NCBI GenBank assembly: GCA_045633005.1
Contig: JAZQXT010000001.1
Location: 1 to 61,387 of the forward strand
DNA length: 61,387 bases
Reading direction: 5' to 3'
DNA from: CAG-390 sp045633005
GTDB lineage: Bacteria > Bacillota > Clostridia > Oscillospirales > CAG-272
The translations under genes were made by a program, and so were the position numbers. The notes below the pieces were generated by a model. That model saw only the letters and a list, made by a program, of their open reading frames with translations, was not told the origin of the DNA and did no database searches. Positions 30,754 through 39,842 of this stretch are shown in pieces (within the stretch, counting starts at the first letter, position 1; each line of letters starts with the position of its first letter).

Positions 30754-31692
30754 TTATTTAAGTTTGATAGCTGCCTTTGCCTTGGCGGCGACGTTTGCGG
30801 CGGTGAGTCCGTAAGCCTCAAGAAGCGCGGGGACTTTGCCCGAGCGTCCGAAAACGTCCTCCGTGCCAACGCGTACTACGGGTACGGGGCGTGCGGCGCA
30901 AACCGCCTCTGCAACTGCAGAGCCGAGTCCACCGATAACGTTATGCTCCTCGACCGTTACGATAGCGCCCGTCTCGGCGGCGGATGCGAGAACGTCTGCG
31001 GTATCAAGGGGCTTTATGGTGTGAACGTTGGTAACGCGGGCGCTTATACCCTCGGCAGCTAAAAGCTCTGCCGCCTCAAGAGCGATGGAAACGGTAGTTC
31101 CGCTTGCCATAATGGTAACGTCCTTACCCTCGCGCAGTCTTACGTTCTTGCCAAACTCGAACTTATAATCATCGCCGTTAAAGATAACGGGAACTGCAAG
31201 TCTGCCAAAGCGCAGATAAACGGGGCCGTTATAATTGATAGCCCACTCAACAGCCGCGCGTGCCTCCACAGCGTCGGCGGGGTTTACGATAGCCATACCC
31301 GGAATCGTGCGCATAACGCCGATATCCTCAAGGCACTGGTGCGTAGCACCGTCCTCACCTACGGTGATACCCGCGTGAGTTGCACCGATCTTTACGTTAA
31401 GGTGGGGGTATGCGATGGAGTTGCGAACCTGCTCGAACGCTCTGCCTGCGGCGAACATAGCGAAGGTGGATGCAAACACGGTCTTGCCCGTGGTAGCGAT
31501 ACCTGCGGCAACCGTCATCATATTGCCCTCGGCTATTCCGCAATCGAAAAAGCGCTCGGGGAATTTCTTTTTGAACACGCCCGTCTTGGTAGCGGCGGCA
31601 AGGTCGGCATCAAGCACTACGAAATCGTACTTATCGCCAAATTCGGCAAGCGCGTTGCCGTATGCTTCTCTTGTTGCAATCTTTTCAGCCAT
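30754..31692 (-). CDS. Transketolase, C-terminal subunit
   Basis: A 312-residue protein holding the pyrimidine-binding domain (REAYGNALAEFGDKYDFVVL; RFFDCGIAEGNMMTVAAGIA with the cofactor-activating Glu) and the C-terminal domain (GLGSAVAEAV, VGTEDVFGRSG). Together with the N-terminal subunit directly upstream it forms a split transketolase, common in Clostridia, which transfers two-carbon ketol units in the pentose phosphate pathway using thiamine diphosphate. The start follows GGGAGG. The 17-base gap to the partner gene fits balanced synthesis. Confidence 0.94.
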   Translation of the reverse strand: MAEKIATREAYGNALAEFGDKYDFVVLDADLAAATKTGVFKKKFPERFFDCGIAEGNMMTVAAGIATTGKTVFASTFAMFAAGRAFEQVRNSIAYPHLNVKIGATHAGITVGEDGATHQCLEDIGVMRTIPGMAIVNPADAVEARAAVEWAINYNGPVYLRFGRLAVPVIFNGDDYKFEFGKNVRLREGKDVTIMASGTTVSIALEAAELLAAEGISARVTNVHTIKPLDTADVLASAAETGAIVTVEEHNVIGGLGSAVAEAVCAARPVPVVRVGTEDVFGRSGKVPALLEAYGLTAANVAAKAKAAIKLK

Positions 31693-31709
31693 TTTTCTGC
31701 CTCCCTTTC

Positions 31710-32537
31710 TTAATTTGCGGAGTTGATCTCTGCGACGGCGGCGGCGTACTGCTCGTCGTTAGGCGCACTTCCGTGCCAGCCCGCCTGATCTTCCATAAAG
31801 GAAACGCCCTTGCCCTTGACGGAGCGAGCGATTATAACGGAGGGCTTGCCCTTGCACTCTCGTGCGGCGGCAAACGCCTTCTCAAGAGACTCAAAATCGT
31901 GAGCGTCGGCAAGAATAACGTTCCAGCCGAAAGCGCTAAACTTTTCGTCGTGGGGGGTGGGGTTCATGACCTCGGTGATCTTACCGTCGATCTGCAAGCC
32001 GTTAAGGTCGAGAATGAAGCAGAGGTTATCAAGCTTGTAGTGAGCGGCGAACATAGCCGCCTCCCAAACCTGTCCCTCCTGCGATTCACCATCGCCGACG
32101 ATGGCGTATGTACGGTAGTCCTTGCCGTCTATTTTAGCGGCAAGCGCCATTCCGCAAGCGGCGGAAACGCCAAGTCCGAGCGAGCCCGTGGACATATCAA
32201 CACCGGGAGTACCCTTCATATCGGGGTGTCCCTGAAGGAAGGAGTCAGCCTGACGGAGAGTGGACAGCGCATCCGTGGAAAAATAACCCTTGTTTGCCAG
32301 AGCCGCGTAGAGTGCGGGGGCAGTATGTCCCTTGGAAAGAACGAGACGGTCGCGGTCAGCCCACTTGGGGTTTGCGGGATCGACGTTCATTTCCTCAAAA
32401 TATAAATACGTTATGACCTCTGCGATGGAGAGAGAGCCGCCGGGATGTCCCGATGCCGCGGCGTGAACACCCTCAAGAATACCGAGGCGCACCTTGCGCG
32501 CGGTCTCTTTGAGGGAAAGGAGCTTTGCGTTATCCAT
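31710..32537 (-). CDS. Transketolase, N-terminal subunit
   Basis: A 275-residue thiamine-diphosphate-binding subunit. HAAASGHPGGSLSIAEV (substrate/cofactor His), LSKGHTAPALYA, QGHPDMKGTPGVDMSTGSLG and the diphosphate-binding GDGESQEGQVWEA with a later LDLNGLQIDG are typical. The start MDNAKLL at 32537 has GGAGG upstream; longer frames would cross the promoter. First gene of the transketolase operon, divergent from the TetR/acyl-CoA ligase unit. Confidence 0.95.
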   Translation of the reverse strand: MDNAKLLSLKETARKVRLGILEGVHAAASGHPGGSLSIAEVITYLYFEEMNVDPANPKWADRDRLVLSKGHTAPALYAALANKGYFSTDALSTLRQADSFLQGHPDMKGTPGVDMSTGSLGLGVSAACGMALAAKIDGKDYRTYAIVGDGESQEGQVWEAAMFAAHYKLDNLCFILDLNGLQIDGKITEVMNPTPHDEKFSAFGWNVILADAHDFESLEKAFAAARECKGKPSVIIARSVKGKGVSFMEDQAGWHGSAPNDEQYAAAVAEINSAN

Positions 32538-32567
32538 TTTTACCTCCGAAAAATTTACGTTAGCTTT

Positions 32568-32596
32568 ATTATATAACAAAAAAGCGCGAATGTCAA
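32568..32596 (-). promoter_or_regulatory. Transketolase operon promoter
   Basis: Minus strand: TTGACA (32596-32591), 17-base spacer, TATAAT (32573-32568). Confidence 0.88.
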
Positions 32597-32656
32597 TCAT
32601 AAAAGACGGTGCTTTTTGGACATTCGCAAAAATTGGCAAAATTTTTCATAATTTTC

Positions 32657-32704
32657 TTGACTCTCGGCACAGTGTGTGCTATAATATATCGGCACACACT
32701 GTGC
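32657..32704 (+). promoter_or_regulatory. TetR promoter embraced by a perfect 13-bp inverted repeat
   Basis: TTGACT (32657-32662), 17-base spacer, TATAAT (32680-32685). GCACAGTGTGTGC (32667-32679) fills the spacer and its exact reverse complement GCACACACTGTGC lies at 32692-32704, at the start site. Each arm is itself partly palindromic. This is a strong candidate operator for the TetR protein encoded next. Confidence 0.88.
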
Positions 32705-32725
32705 TATTTTCTTTGGGAGGTACAT

Positions 32726-33337
32726 ATGCCAAAGCACTCTACGACACTTGACACCACCGTTCCCGCCGAGCTTATAAGGGACGAGATGTCCGACAAGATA
32801 ATCTCCGCCGCCGAAAATATCGCGACCTCATCGGGTCCCGAAGCGCTTACCGTGCGCAAGATATTACAGCACCTTGCCATAACCAACCGCGTTTTTTACA
32901 ACCGCTTTCACAATATTTCCGAGGTGCTCGACATCGTTTACCAAAACACGATACAAAAAATACGCGACACGATACCGACCGAGTTCGACCCCGACAAGGA
33001 CTTTTTCGAGCAGGTCATCGACTTCGTTGCAAACACCCTCGTTATCTCCTACCGCGCGAAAAACCACTTTAACTATTACGTTTTCGAAAACGATTCCGTT
33101 TCCGACTACAACTACCGCTGGTGGATGCAGAAGATACGCGAGATAATCGAATACGCCAAGGAAAAACGGTATATCCAAAACGTTGACTCCGAGGTAATGA
33201 GCTATTCGATATGGTGCTTTTGCCGCGGCTACAACGCCGACGCCGTAGGGCGCGGATTGCCGATGAACGAGGCGATCAAAAATTTCAAATACAGCTTTGC
33301 CTTCCTGCTTAACGGCTTGAGGACGCAAGAGGCTTAA
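32726..33337 (+). CDS. TetR-family transcriptional regulator
   Basis: A 203-residue protein. The N-terminal helix-turn-helix spans about residues 18-65 (DKIISAAENIATSSGPEALT; VRKILQHLAITNRVFYNRFH). The C-terminal half is helical and should bind a ligand. GGGAGG lies 5 bases before the ATG. It precedes the acyl-CoA ligase gene by 16 bases and is probably co-transcribed, as with fatty-acid-responsive TetR regulators that control adjacent acyl-CoA ligases. The promoter carries a perfect inverted repeat suited to a TetR dimer pair. Confidence 0.9.
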   Translation: MPKHSTTLDTTVPAELIRDEMSDKIISAAENIATSSGPEALTVRKILQHLAITNRVFYNRFHNISEVLDIVYQNTIQKIRDTIPTEFDPDKDFFEQVIDFVANTLVISYRAKNHFNYYVFENDSVSDYNYRWWMQKIREIIEYAKEKRYIQNVDSEVMSYSIWCFCRGYNADAVGRGLPMNEAIKNFKYSFAFLLNGLRTQEA

Positions 33338-33353
33338 ACAAAGGAGTTTTGTT

Positions 33354-35054
33354 ATGAAAAGTGAACTTATACACGAAAAACATAGTTTTTTAAATATGCG
33401 TGAGCTTGTCGAGTGGGCGGCAAAGACCTACGGCGACGCTCCCGCATACTCATTCCGCAACCGCCCCTCCGACAAGGACGTGGTGCGCGTAAGCTTTATC
33501 GGTCTGCGCGACGACGTGCGCGCGCTCGCCGCAAGGCTCTCCGCTATGGGATGTGCGGGCAGCCACGTTGCCCTTATCGCAAAATCCACTTACCATTGGA
33601 CGCTCACTTACTTCGCCACCCTCTCCATTGGCGCGGTGCTCGTGCCGCTTGACAGAGATTGGCAGAGCGAGGACCTTGCCGAGACCTGCGCAAAGGCGGA
33701 GATAAAATACCTCGTTGCCGACCACGATATAGCGGAAAAGGCAAGCTTCGTTGCCGCAAAGCTCTCGCTTTCCTCCCCCGTCGTTTACATAGGCGCACCC
33801 GAGGGCACGGAAAACAGAATGGACGAGCTTATTGAGGAAGGCAGGGGCATCTTTGCCGCTTCGCCCGAACGCTACTTTGACGCTCCCATCGACCCGCTCG
33901 GAATGTCGCTTCTCGTTTTCACTTCGGGAACTACGGGCAAGGGCAAGGGCGTTATGCTCTCGCAGAATGCAATTCTTGCAAACATTACCAACGCTATTCC
34001 CTACATTGACTATTCCGCAAAGACGCTTGGCGTTCTTCCGCCCCACCACACCTACGGCTCGACCGTAATGTTCGTCGGTCACGCTGTTATCGGCTCGGAA
34101 ATATACATCTCGTCGGGAATCCGCTATATCCTCAAGGAGCTTGGCGAGCAAAAGCCCGGTCACCTCGTTCTCGTTCCCCTTTATCTTGAGACCTTCTACC
34201 GCCGCATTATGGGAACTATCAAGGAGCAGGGCAAGGAAAAGCTCGTAAGAAGAATGATAAAGGTCAGCAACGGACTTCGCAAGGTCGGAATCGACCTGCG
34301 CAAAAAGCTGTTTTCCTCCATTCGCGCGGCGTTCGGCGGCGAGCTTAAAACCGTTATTTCGGGCGGTGCGCCGATAAACAAGGACATTGTTGAATTCTTC
34401 GACGCTATCGGAATTGCCACCCTCAACGGCTACGGAATTACCGAGTGCGCCCCCCTCGTTGCCGTAAACCACAGCAGAAACATCGTACACGGAAGCGTTG
34501 GTGCCGTTATCGACATCGACACCGTAAAAATAAGCGAGCCCAACGAGGACGGCGAGGGTGAGATACTCGTCAAAGGTCCTAACGTAATGATAGGCTACTA
34601 CAAGGACGAGGCGGCAACTGCCGACGCGCTTACCGCAGACGGATATTTCAGAACGGGCGACTACGGAAAGCTTGACGAGAACAACGTCCTTTACATAACG
34701 GGAAGAAAGAAAAACCTTATCATCCTTTCAAACGGTAAGAACGTTTACCCCGAGGAGATAGAAAACGCCCTTGCGGCAACGCCTGGAATCGTGGACATCA
34801 TCGTTTACGAGGGGCAGAGCAAGCGCGGTCTTGAGCATAACGCCATCGTTGCCGAGATATATCCCGACAAGGAATATTTCGAAAAGAACGGCATTGATAA
34901 TATTCAAGAGTACTTCAAGGCGCGCGTAAAGGAATACAACGCCACCGCCGTGCCCTACAAGAAGATAGGTCACGTCAAGGTAAGAAGCGAGGAATTCCCC
35001 AAGAACACCCTGCGCAAGATACTGCGCTTCAAGCTGGATATGACTATAGAATGA
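33354..35054 (+). CDS. AMP-dependent acyl-CoA synthetase/ligase
   Basis: A 566-residue adenylate-forming enzyme, length typical of long-chain acyl-CoA ligases. The ATP phosphate loop FTSGTTGKGKGVMLSQ is near residue 190; NGYGITECAPLV, YFRTGDYGKLDENNVLYITG and RKKNLIILSNGKNVYPEEIE follow in order, and the C-terminal lysine motif is PKNTLRKILR (usually GK, here RK, with the Lys kept). It activates a fatty acid as acyl-AMP, then acyl-CoA. No membrane segment is obvious. It shares an operon with the TetR gene, so fatty-acid sensing is plausible. The exact acid is unknown. Confidence 0.92.
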   Translation: MKSELIHEKHSFLNMRELVEWAAKTYGDAPAYSFRNRPSDKDVVRVSFIGLRDDVRALAARLSAMGCAGSHVALIAKSTYHWTLTYFATLSIGAVLVPLDRDWQSEDLAETCAKAEIKYLVADHDIAEKASFVAAKLSLSSPVVYIGAPEGTENRMDELIEEGRGIFAASPERYFDAPIDPLGMSLLVFTSGTTGKGKGVMLSQNAILANITNAIPYIDYSAKTLGVLPPHHTYGSTVMFVGHAVIGSEIYISSGIRYILKELGEQKPGHLVLVPLYLETFYRRIMGTIKEQGKEKLVRRMIKVSNGLRKVGIDLRKKLFSSIRAAFGGELKTVISGGAPINKDIVEFFDAIGIATLNGYGITECAPLVAVNHSRNIVHGSVGAVIDIDTVKISEPNEDGEGEILVKGPNVMIGYYKDEAATADALTADGYFRTGDYGKLDENNVLYITGRKKNLIILSNGKNVYPEEIENALAATPGIVDIIVYEGQSKRGLEHNAIVAEIYPDKEYFEKNGIDNIQEYFKARVKEYNATAVPYKKIGHVKVRSEEFPKNTLRKILRFKLDMTIE

Positions 35055-35065
35055 GCCGTGTCCTA

Positions 35066-35262
35066 AAGGACACGACTCGTCGATATAAATCCGCTATCGC
35101 GGATTTATATCATATCGAGTTCGACCGAAGGGAGAACATATCGAATTCGAGCGAAGCGAGAATATATCGGGCCGAGCATAGCGAGGCATATCGACAAGAT
35201 TATATTTTCCCGAAAGTAAAAGAGGACAGAGAACGTAAAATTCTCTGCCCTCTTTTCTGTTA
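35066..35262. repeat. Hairpin-linker array, ATATCGA type, copy 2
   Basis: Same plan as 20676-20872: ATATAAATCCGC/GCGGATTTATAT opens the array; then stems containing GACCGAAGG, ATTCGAGCGAAGCGAGAAT and GCCGAGCATAGCGAGGC separated by (C)ATATCGA or ATATCGG; then the conserved tail with the terminator-like AGAGGACAGAGAA/TTCTCTGCCCTCT. It also acts as the end of the acyl-CoA ligase operon. Confidence 0.85.
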
Positions 35263-35291
35263 TCGGGTAACGCGCTATATGATTTTAAGCA

Positions 35292-38165
35292 TCAAAGCTC
35301 GATTATTTCAAGCCCGTCACAGCCCTTTAGCGCGTCGGCAAAGCCGACCACGCACACAGCTCCCTCGTCGCGCATAGCGCGAAGGCTCGGCGTGATAGCG
35401 CGGAGCGCGGCGGCATCCGTAGCTATTATCTCGGCGCGGCGGCGCAAAAGCTCCGCCTCCCCGATGCCGAGGAAATATCTCTCGTCCGCGCCGTGTCCGC
35501 GTGCCGCGGGGGTGGTCAGCGGCTCGGTCGATGCGACGGCGGAAATGACGTATTTGTCAATTTCCTCGCCCCTTTCGCAAAACGCCTCGATATGCTCCGC
35601 CATTTTTCCGAACACGCCGAGCGTGCGCACGGGTGAGGGGTCTCGGTATGAATAGCACAGCATTACGCCATCCCTGCCCGTTTGCATACCAACGCCGTAG
35701 GCCCCGCCCTGCACGCGCACCTCGTTCCAAAGGTAGTCGAGCGAGAGTATCTTGTCGGCGACGTTACGCGCGCCGCCCGCCCTTTCGCCCATACGGCTAA
35801 GGTGATATCCGCACGCGGCAAAGGTGATGCCCGCGGGCACGGAGATTCCCATTTTATACGGCAGAGCCGTCTTATATTCCGCGCCGTCGGCAAGTGCTAC
35901 GCCCGCGGGAAGCGCGTTTACGATAGCGTCAACGCACCTCGGCTCGCTTGACGTAACGGAAGCCGTAAGTCTTGCGCGGCAGAGTGAATTTTTCTGAATG
36001 CGGCAAAGCAGGTCGCAAAGTGCGCCTATCTCGCCGTCGAAATTCTTTGCAAGAGTGCGCAAATAGCGAATCGACGAAAATCCCCTTATCGCCTCGTTTA
36101 CCGCGCCGCGCGCGCTGAAATGCGCGCCCACCGCGCTTGCGGCAAGGGAATGTCCCGACATGACCGCCTCTTGCTTTGCGTACTCGTCCTCCTGCAGAAC
36201 TATCTCGCGTATCGCGTCCGTACTGCGAAGGTCGGTGCGGAGCAATACCTCCTCGATAAGCTCAAGCGCCTTGTCGATATTTTCGTCAAGCACGCTCACG
36301 CGCACGGTAAGGCAGGGAGTGCATTTGTTGACCACGCCGTCGCGGCTGTGAACGCCGAGGTCGTAGCTAACAGCGCCGATATAGGTCTTTATCTCCTGCT
36401 GGAGCGCCGCTACGCTGTAATTTTCGGTGGGAAGCTCCCCGAAAAGCGCGGGCAGGAGCGCGGCGGCTGAAAGCTCGTCAAGCGTAAGGTCGCAAAGTGA
36501 AAAATACAGAGAAATATAGGTAATTCCGCTTGTTTTAACGGGGTGATAGAGCAGTTTTACGCCCGCTATCTCGCTCTCCTCGGTCCTTGTAAGCTCGGGC
36601 ATCTCGCCTATCTGCGAGAGCGGAAGCGTGGGAAGCGTTGCAAGCTGCTCGGCGGTGTCGGGAGTCTGTTGCCAGAGCGCGAGCGCGGTGTTTGCACGGC
36701 GAAGCTCCGCCTTTTCGTCCTCGCTCATAGCGGCAAGAGTTTTTTCAAGGCGTGCCGCCTCCCTCTCGCGCTTCTCTGCTCCGAGCGTGGCACTCGGAAG
36801 CATATGAAGTATCGCCACGTCGTCGGAAAGGAGCATTTCTGCAAGCAGCTTTTCGTAAGCGTCGCCGTCAAGCATTGCGCGGAGCGCATCAGCCTCGCCC
36901 TCGTTGTCAAGATAGAGCATCGGGTCGCCGCCGTAGAGCCACGAATCGTACGCGGCGCTCGCGCGGTAAAGTCCCTGCGGTTCGGGCGTTTGGCGCAAAC
37001 GGAAGGCTATGCGGTTTATCGACGCGCGAAGCGCACCGCGGTCAAGTCCGCCCTCGATAAGCGAGCGTGCGGTGTCGCGGATAAGCGCCATCACCTTCTC
37101 GCTGTCGGCATCGTTCATATTGCGCACCTGCAAAATGATCGAGGCCTGCGCAATCCCGTCGGAAACGTAAAGGCTTAAGTCCTCGCCAAGCCCCGACGAG
37201 AGCAGAGCGCGGCAAAGCGGCGCTTCGTTGCTGTCCGCAAGCGCGTTGCAAAGCACCTTTGCGGCAAGGAGCTTGCGCTTATCCTCAAAGCCGCAAAGCA
37301 GCTTGCCGACGGTGAGAATGGCTTTATTTTCGCCGTCCTCGCCCTCGGCTACCTCGAAATACTCCGTCCTCTCAACGCGCGCGCTGACGGATGGCTCGAT
37401 ATCAAGGCTGACGGGGGCGGCATCAAAGCGCGACAGATACGAGTCGATAAGCGTGAGCGTTTCGACAAGCGGAATATCTCCGTCAAGATATATCCGCGCG
37501 TTTGAGGGGTGATAGTGCTTTTTATAAGTTTCGATAAACTGCTCGTAGGTGAGGTCGGGGATCTCCTCGGGCGCACCGCCCGAATTGAAGCGGTAGCAAT
37601 TATTCGGGAACAAAAGCGAATTTATGCCTATCTCGATATTATCGTCAACGCCCGACATCGCGCCCTTCATCTCGTTGAAAACTACTCCCTTGTAGCTCGG
37701 CGTGTCGCCGTCAAGCTCGATGTGATGCCCCTCCTGATAAAAAATGTTTTTATCCTTCAATATCGCGGGCGCGAACACCGCGTCAAGATATACCGAGGTG
37801 AGATTCATAAAATCGGCGGTATTTCTGCTCGACACGGGGTATATCGTCTTGTCGGGGTAGGTCATAGCGTTGAGGAAGGTCTTCATCGAGCTTTTAAGAA
37901 GCTCCACGAACGGCTCGCGCACGGGATATTTTTCCGAGCCGCAAAGCACCGAATGCTCAAGTATGTGAAAAACGCCCGTGGAATCCGTGGGCAGAGTCTT
38001 AAAGCCTATGCAAAAAAGCTTGTTGTCCTCGCCGTTGTCACTAAAGCACAGCGACGCTCCGCTTTTTTCGTGCGTCATCTCGACGAATGCGCCAAGGCTC
38101 TCCTTCTCGCGCACGCGGTCAATTCTGAAGCCGCAAAGCCTTTGATTTTCCTTCAAATCGTTCAT
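35292..38165 (-). CDS. M16C-family metalloprotease (presequence-protease/insulinase type)
   Basis: A 957-residue protease. The inverted zinc motif HILEH (His 67, Glu 70, His 71) in GVFHILEHSVLCGSEKYP, followed by KSSMKTFLNAMTYPDKTIYP, is characteristic of the PreP/CYM1 branch of M16. Four homologous domains are expected at this length; the C-terminal half includes VRVQGGAYGVGM, the usual Arg-Tyr substrate-binding pair. No signal peptide, so cytosolic degradation of peptides is likely. The start at 38165 has AAGGAG upstream. It follows a TetR gene by 11 bases on the same strand. Confidence 0.94.
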   Translation of the reverse strand: MNDLKENQRLCGFRIDRVREKESLGAFVEMTHEKSGASLCFSDNGEDNKLFCIGFKTLPTDSTGVFHILEHSVLCGSEKYPVREPFVELLKSSMKTFLNAMTYPDKTIYPVSSRNTADFMNLTSVYLDAVFAPAILKDKNIFYQEGHHIELDGDTPSYKGVVFNEMKGAMSGVDDNIEIGINSLLFPNNCYRFNSGGAPEEIPDLTYEQFIETYKKHYHPSNARIYLDGDIPLVETLTLIDSYLSRFDAAPVSLDIEPSVSARVERTEYFEVAEGEDGENKAILTVGKLLCGFEDKRKLLAAKVLCNALADSNEAPLCRALLSSGLGEDLSLYVSDGIAQASIILQVRNMNDADSEKVMALIRDTARSLIEGGLDRGALRASINRIAFRLRQTPEPQGLYRASAAYDSWLYGGDPMLYLDNEGEADALRAMLDGDAYEKLLAEMLLSDDVAILHMLPSATLGAEKREREAARLEKTLAAMSEDEKAELRRANTALALWQQTPDTAEQLATLPTLPLSQIGEMPELTRTEESEIAGVKLLYHPVKTSGITYISLYFSLCDLTLDELSAAALLPALFGELPTENYSVAALQQEIKTYIGAVSYDLGVHSRDGVVNKCTPCLTVRVSVLDENIDKALELIEEVLLRTDLRSTDAIREIVLQEDEYAKQEAVMSGHSLAASAVGAHFSARGAVNEAIRGFSSIRYLRTLAKNFDGEIGALCDLLCRIQKNSLCRARLTASVTSSEPRCVDAIVNALPAGVALADGAEYKTALPYKMGISVPAGITFAACGYHLSRMGERAGGARNVADKILSLDYLWNEVRVQGGAYGVGMQTGRDGVMLCYSYRDPSPVRTLGVFGKMAEHIEAFCERGEEIDKYVISAVASTEPLTTPAARGHGADERYFLGIGEAELLRRRAEIIATDAAALRAITPSLRAMRDEGAVCVVGFADALKGCDGLEIIEL

Positions 38166-38176
38166 CTTTATCTCCT

Positions 38177-38710
38177 TCAATGTGTTTCGGTCACTTCCAT
38201 AAAATATTCCGCCACCTGCGCGGGAGGCGTTGCCATTTTTTCCTTTACCCACCATTTAAGCACCTCGGAAAAACTGCCCGTAAGGTAGTTTATCAGAAAG
38301 TCGCGCGGCACGCGCGCCCCAAAATCGTCGGCGTGCAGGCAAAAAAGCCGCGTAAGATACTCACGAAGATATCTCATAAATATATATCCGCTGTCCGAGG
38401 CAAGTATCCCAATAACGCGCCCGCGGCTATCGTAAAGATGGCGCAGAACGTGCGAGAGCTTTTCGCAAAGCGTTTTTGAGTCCTCGCCGTACTCGCATAT
38501 CCCGCCGTCGAAAACGTGGTCGAAGATATCCGCGCACATCTCGCGCAAAAGCATATCCTTGGTCTCAAAATGCGTGTAAAACGTGCTTCGGCAGATATTT
38601 GCCGCGTCGATTATCTCCTGAACGGTGATGTTTTCGTACCTTTTGCGCTCAAGAAGCGAGCCAAACGCCGAAAATATCGCGTCCCTCGTCTTTTTCTGCC
38701 TCCTGTCCAT
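38177..38710 (-). CDS. TetR-family transcriptional regulator
   Basis: A 177-residue protein: helix-turn-helix at about residues 7-52 (AIFSAFGSLLERKRYENITV; IIDAANICRSTFYTHFETKD), then a C-terminal domain like that of the DhaS/TetR_C branch (MRYLREYLTRLF...FLINYLTGSFSEVLKWWVKE). The start MDRRQKK at 38710 follows GGAGGGG. It is divergent from the CDF transporter gene and upstream of the M16 protease, so either could be the target. The intergenic region has facing promoters over a palindrome. Confidence 0.9.
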   Translation of the reverse strand: MDRRQKKTRDAIFSAFGSLLERKRYENITVQEIIDAANICRSTFYTHFETKDMLLREMCADIFDHVFDGGICEYGEDSKTLCEKLSHVLRHLYDSRGRVIGILASDSGYIFMRYLREYLTRLFCLHADDFGARVPRDFLINYLTGSFSEVLKWWVKEKMATPPAQVAEYFMEVTETH

Positions 38711-38770
38711 AGCCCCTCCGTACATTTTTTGAAAAATGTTCATTATCGAACACCGCCGCGCATTTGACCG

Positions 38771-38859
38771 TTGCTTTTTCCGCTTTCGCGGCATACAATG
38801 ATATCATACACCGTGTTCGGTATTGTATACATTATACAGCCAAAAGTGAGCGCGGTCAA
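38771..38859. promoter_or_regulatory. Divergent promoters sharing a palindromic operator
   Basis: Plus strand: TTGCTT (38771-38776), 17 bases, TACAAT (38794-38799), reading the CDF gene. Minus strand: TTGACC (38859-38854), 17 bases, TATAAT (38836-38831), reading TetR. The palindrome ACCGTGTTCGGT (38810-38821) lies just after both start sites. One bound TetR dimer could stop both. Confidence 0.75.
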
Positions 38860-38867
38860 GGGGTAAA

Positions 38868-39764
38868 ATGAAAACAGAAAGAAACATTTTAGCGGCTTTT
38901 TTACTTAACCTATCCTTTTCGGTGCTTGAACTGTTCGGCGGCATATTTACGGGAAGCATCGCTATCGTGTCCGACGCGATACACGATTTCGGGGACTCCG
39001 TGAGCATCGGAATTTCCTATTTTCTTGAAAAAAAGAGCAAGGGCAAGCCCGATTCAACGTACACCTACGGCTACGCGCGTTACTCGGTGCTCGGCGCGGT
39101 GATAACAAGCGCGATACTTGCCGTCGGCTCGCTTCTCATCATCTGGCGCGCGATAGAAAGGCTCGTCCATCCTGAAGCCATCCGCCCCGACGGTATGATG
39201 ATATTTGCCGTATTCGGACTTATTATGAATCTTCTTGCGGCTTATTTCACGCACGGCGGCGGCTCGCTCAACCAAAGAGCGGTAAATCTGCATATGCTTG
39301 AGGACGTGCTTGGCTGGGCGGCGGTGCTCGTCGGCGCGGTCGTGATACGCCTGACGGGATTTTACTTTATCGACCCGCTGTTGTCGATGGGCGTTGCCGC
39401 TTTCATCCTCATCGAATCGTGCCGCTCCTTTGCGCACCTTGCGGAGCTTTTTCTTGAAAAGATACCGCGCGGCATTGACGTAGAAGAGCTTACGAATCAC
39501 ATACTTACCATCGACGGCGTTGTGGGCGTGCATCACGTCCACGTACGCAGCTTCGACGGCGTAAACAACAGCGCGACGATGCACGTCGTTATAAGCGAGG
39601 GCGACTGCGCCGCCATAAAGCGTGCGGTGAAGGAAGAACTGCTTGAACACGGCATAGCCCACGCAACGCTTGAGCTTGAGCGCGAGGACGAGGAATGCAC
39701 GGACGTGGAATGCTCTGCCGCCACGCTCAAAATCGACGCGCATCACCATCATCATCACCATTAA
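38868..39764 (+). CDS. Cation diffusion facilitator family transporter
   Basis: A 298-residue exporter with six hydrophobic segments. The metal-site motifs are HDFGD (VSDAIHDFGDSVSIG, second segment) and HMLEDVLG (fifth), the HxxxD pair of zinc/cadmium CDF proteins. The cytosolic C-terminal domain (VVGVHHVHVRSFDGVNN) binds regulatory metal. The protein ends in seven consecutive histidines, an unusual natural tail likely to bind metal. The start follows AAGGGG. It is divergent from a TetR regulator with a shared operator. Zn2+/Co2+/Cd2+ efflux is likely; the metal is not decided. Confidence 0.93.
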   Translation: MKTERNILAAFLLNLSFSVLELFGGIFTGSIAIVSDAIHDFGDSVSIGISYFLEKKSKGKPDSTYTYGYARYSVLGAVITSAILAVGSLLIIWRAIERLVHPEAIRPDGMMIFAVFGLIMNLLAAYFTHGGGSLNQRAVNLHMLEDVLGWAAVLVGAVVIRLTGFYFIDPLLSMGVAAFILIESCRSFAHLAELFLEKIPRGIDVEELTNHILTIDGVVGVHHVHVRSFDGVNNSATMHVVISEGDCAAIKRAVKEELLEHGIAHATLELEREDEECTDVECSAATLKIDAHHHHHHH

Positions 39765-39842
39765 AAATAAAAAAGGTCTTTATTTTTCGCCGCATATATG
39801 ATATAATCAATCGTAGAAAAATCATTATAAACGGATGTAAAA

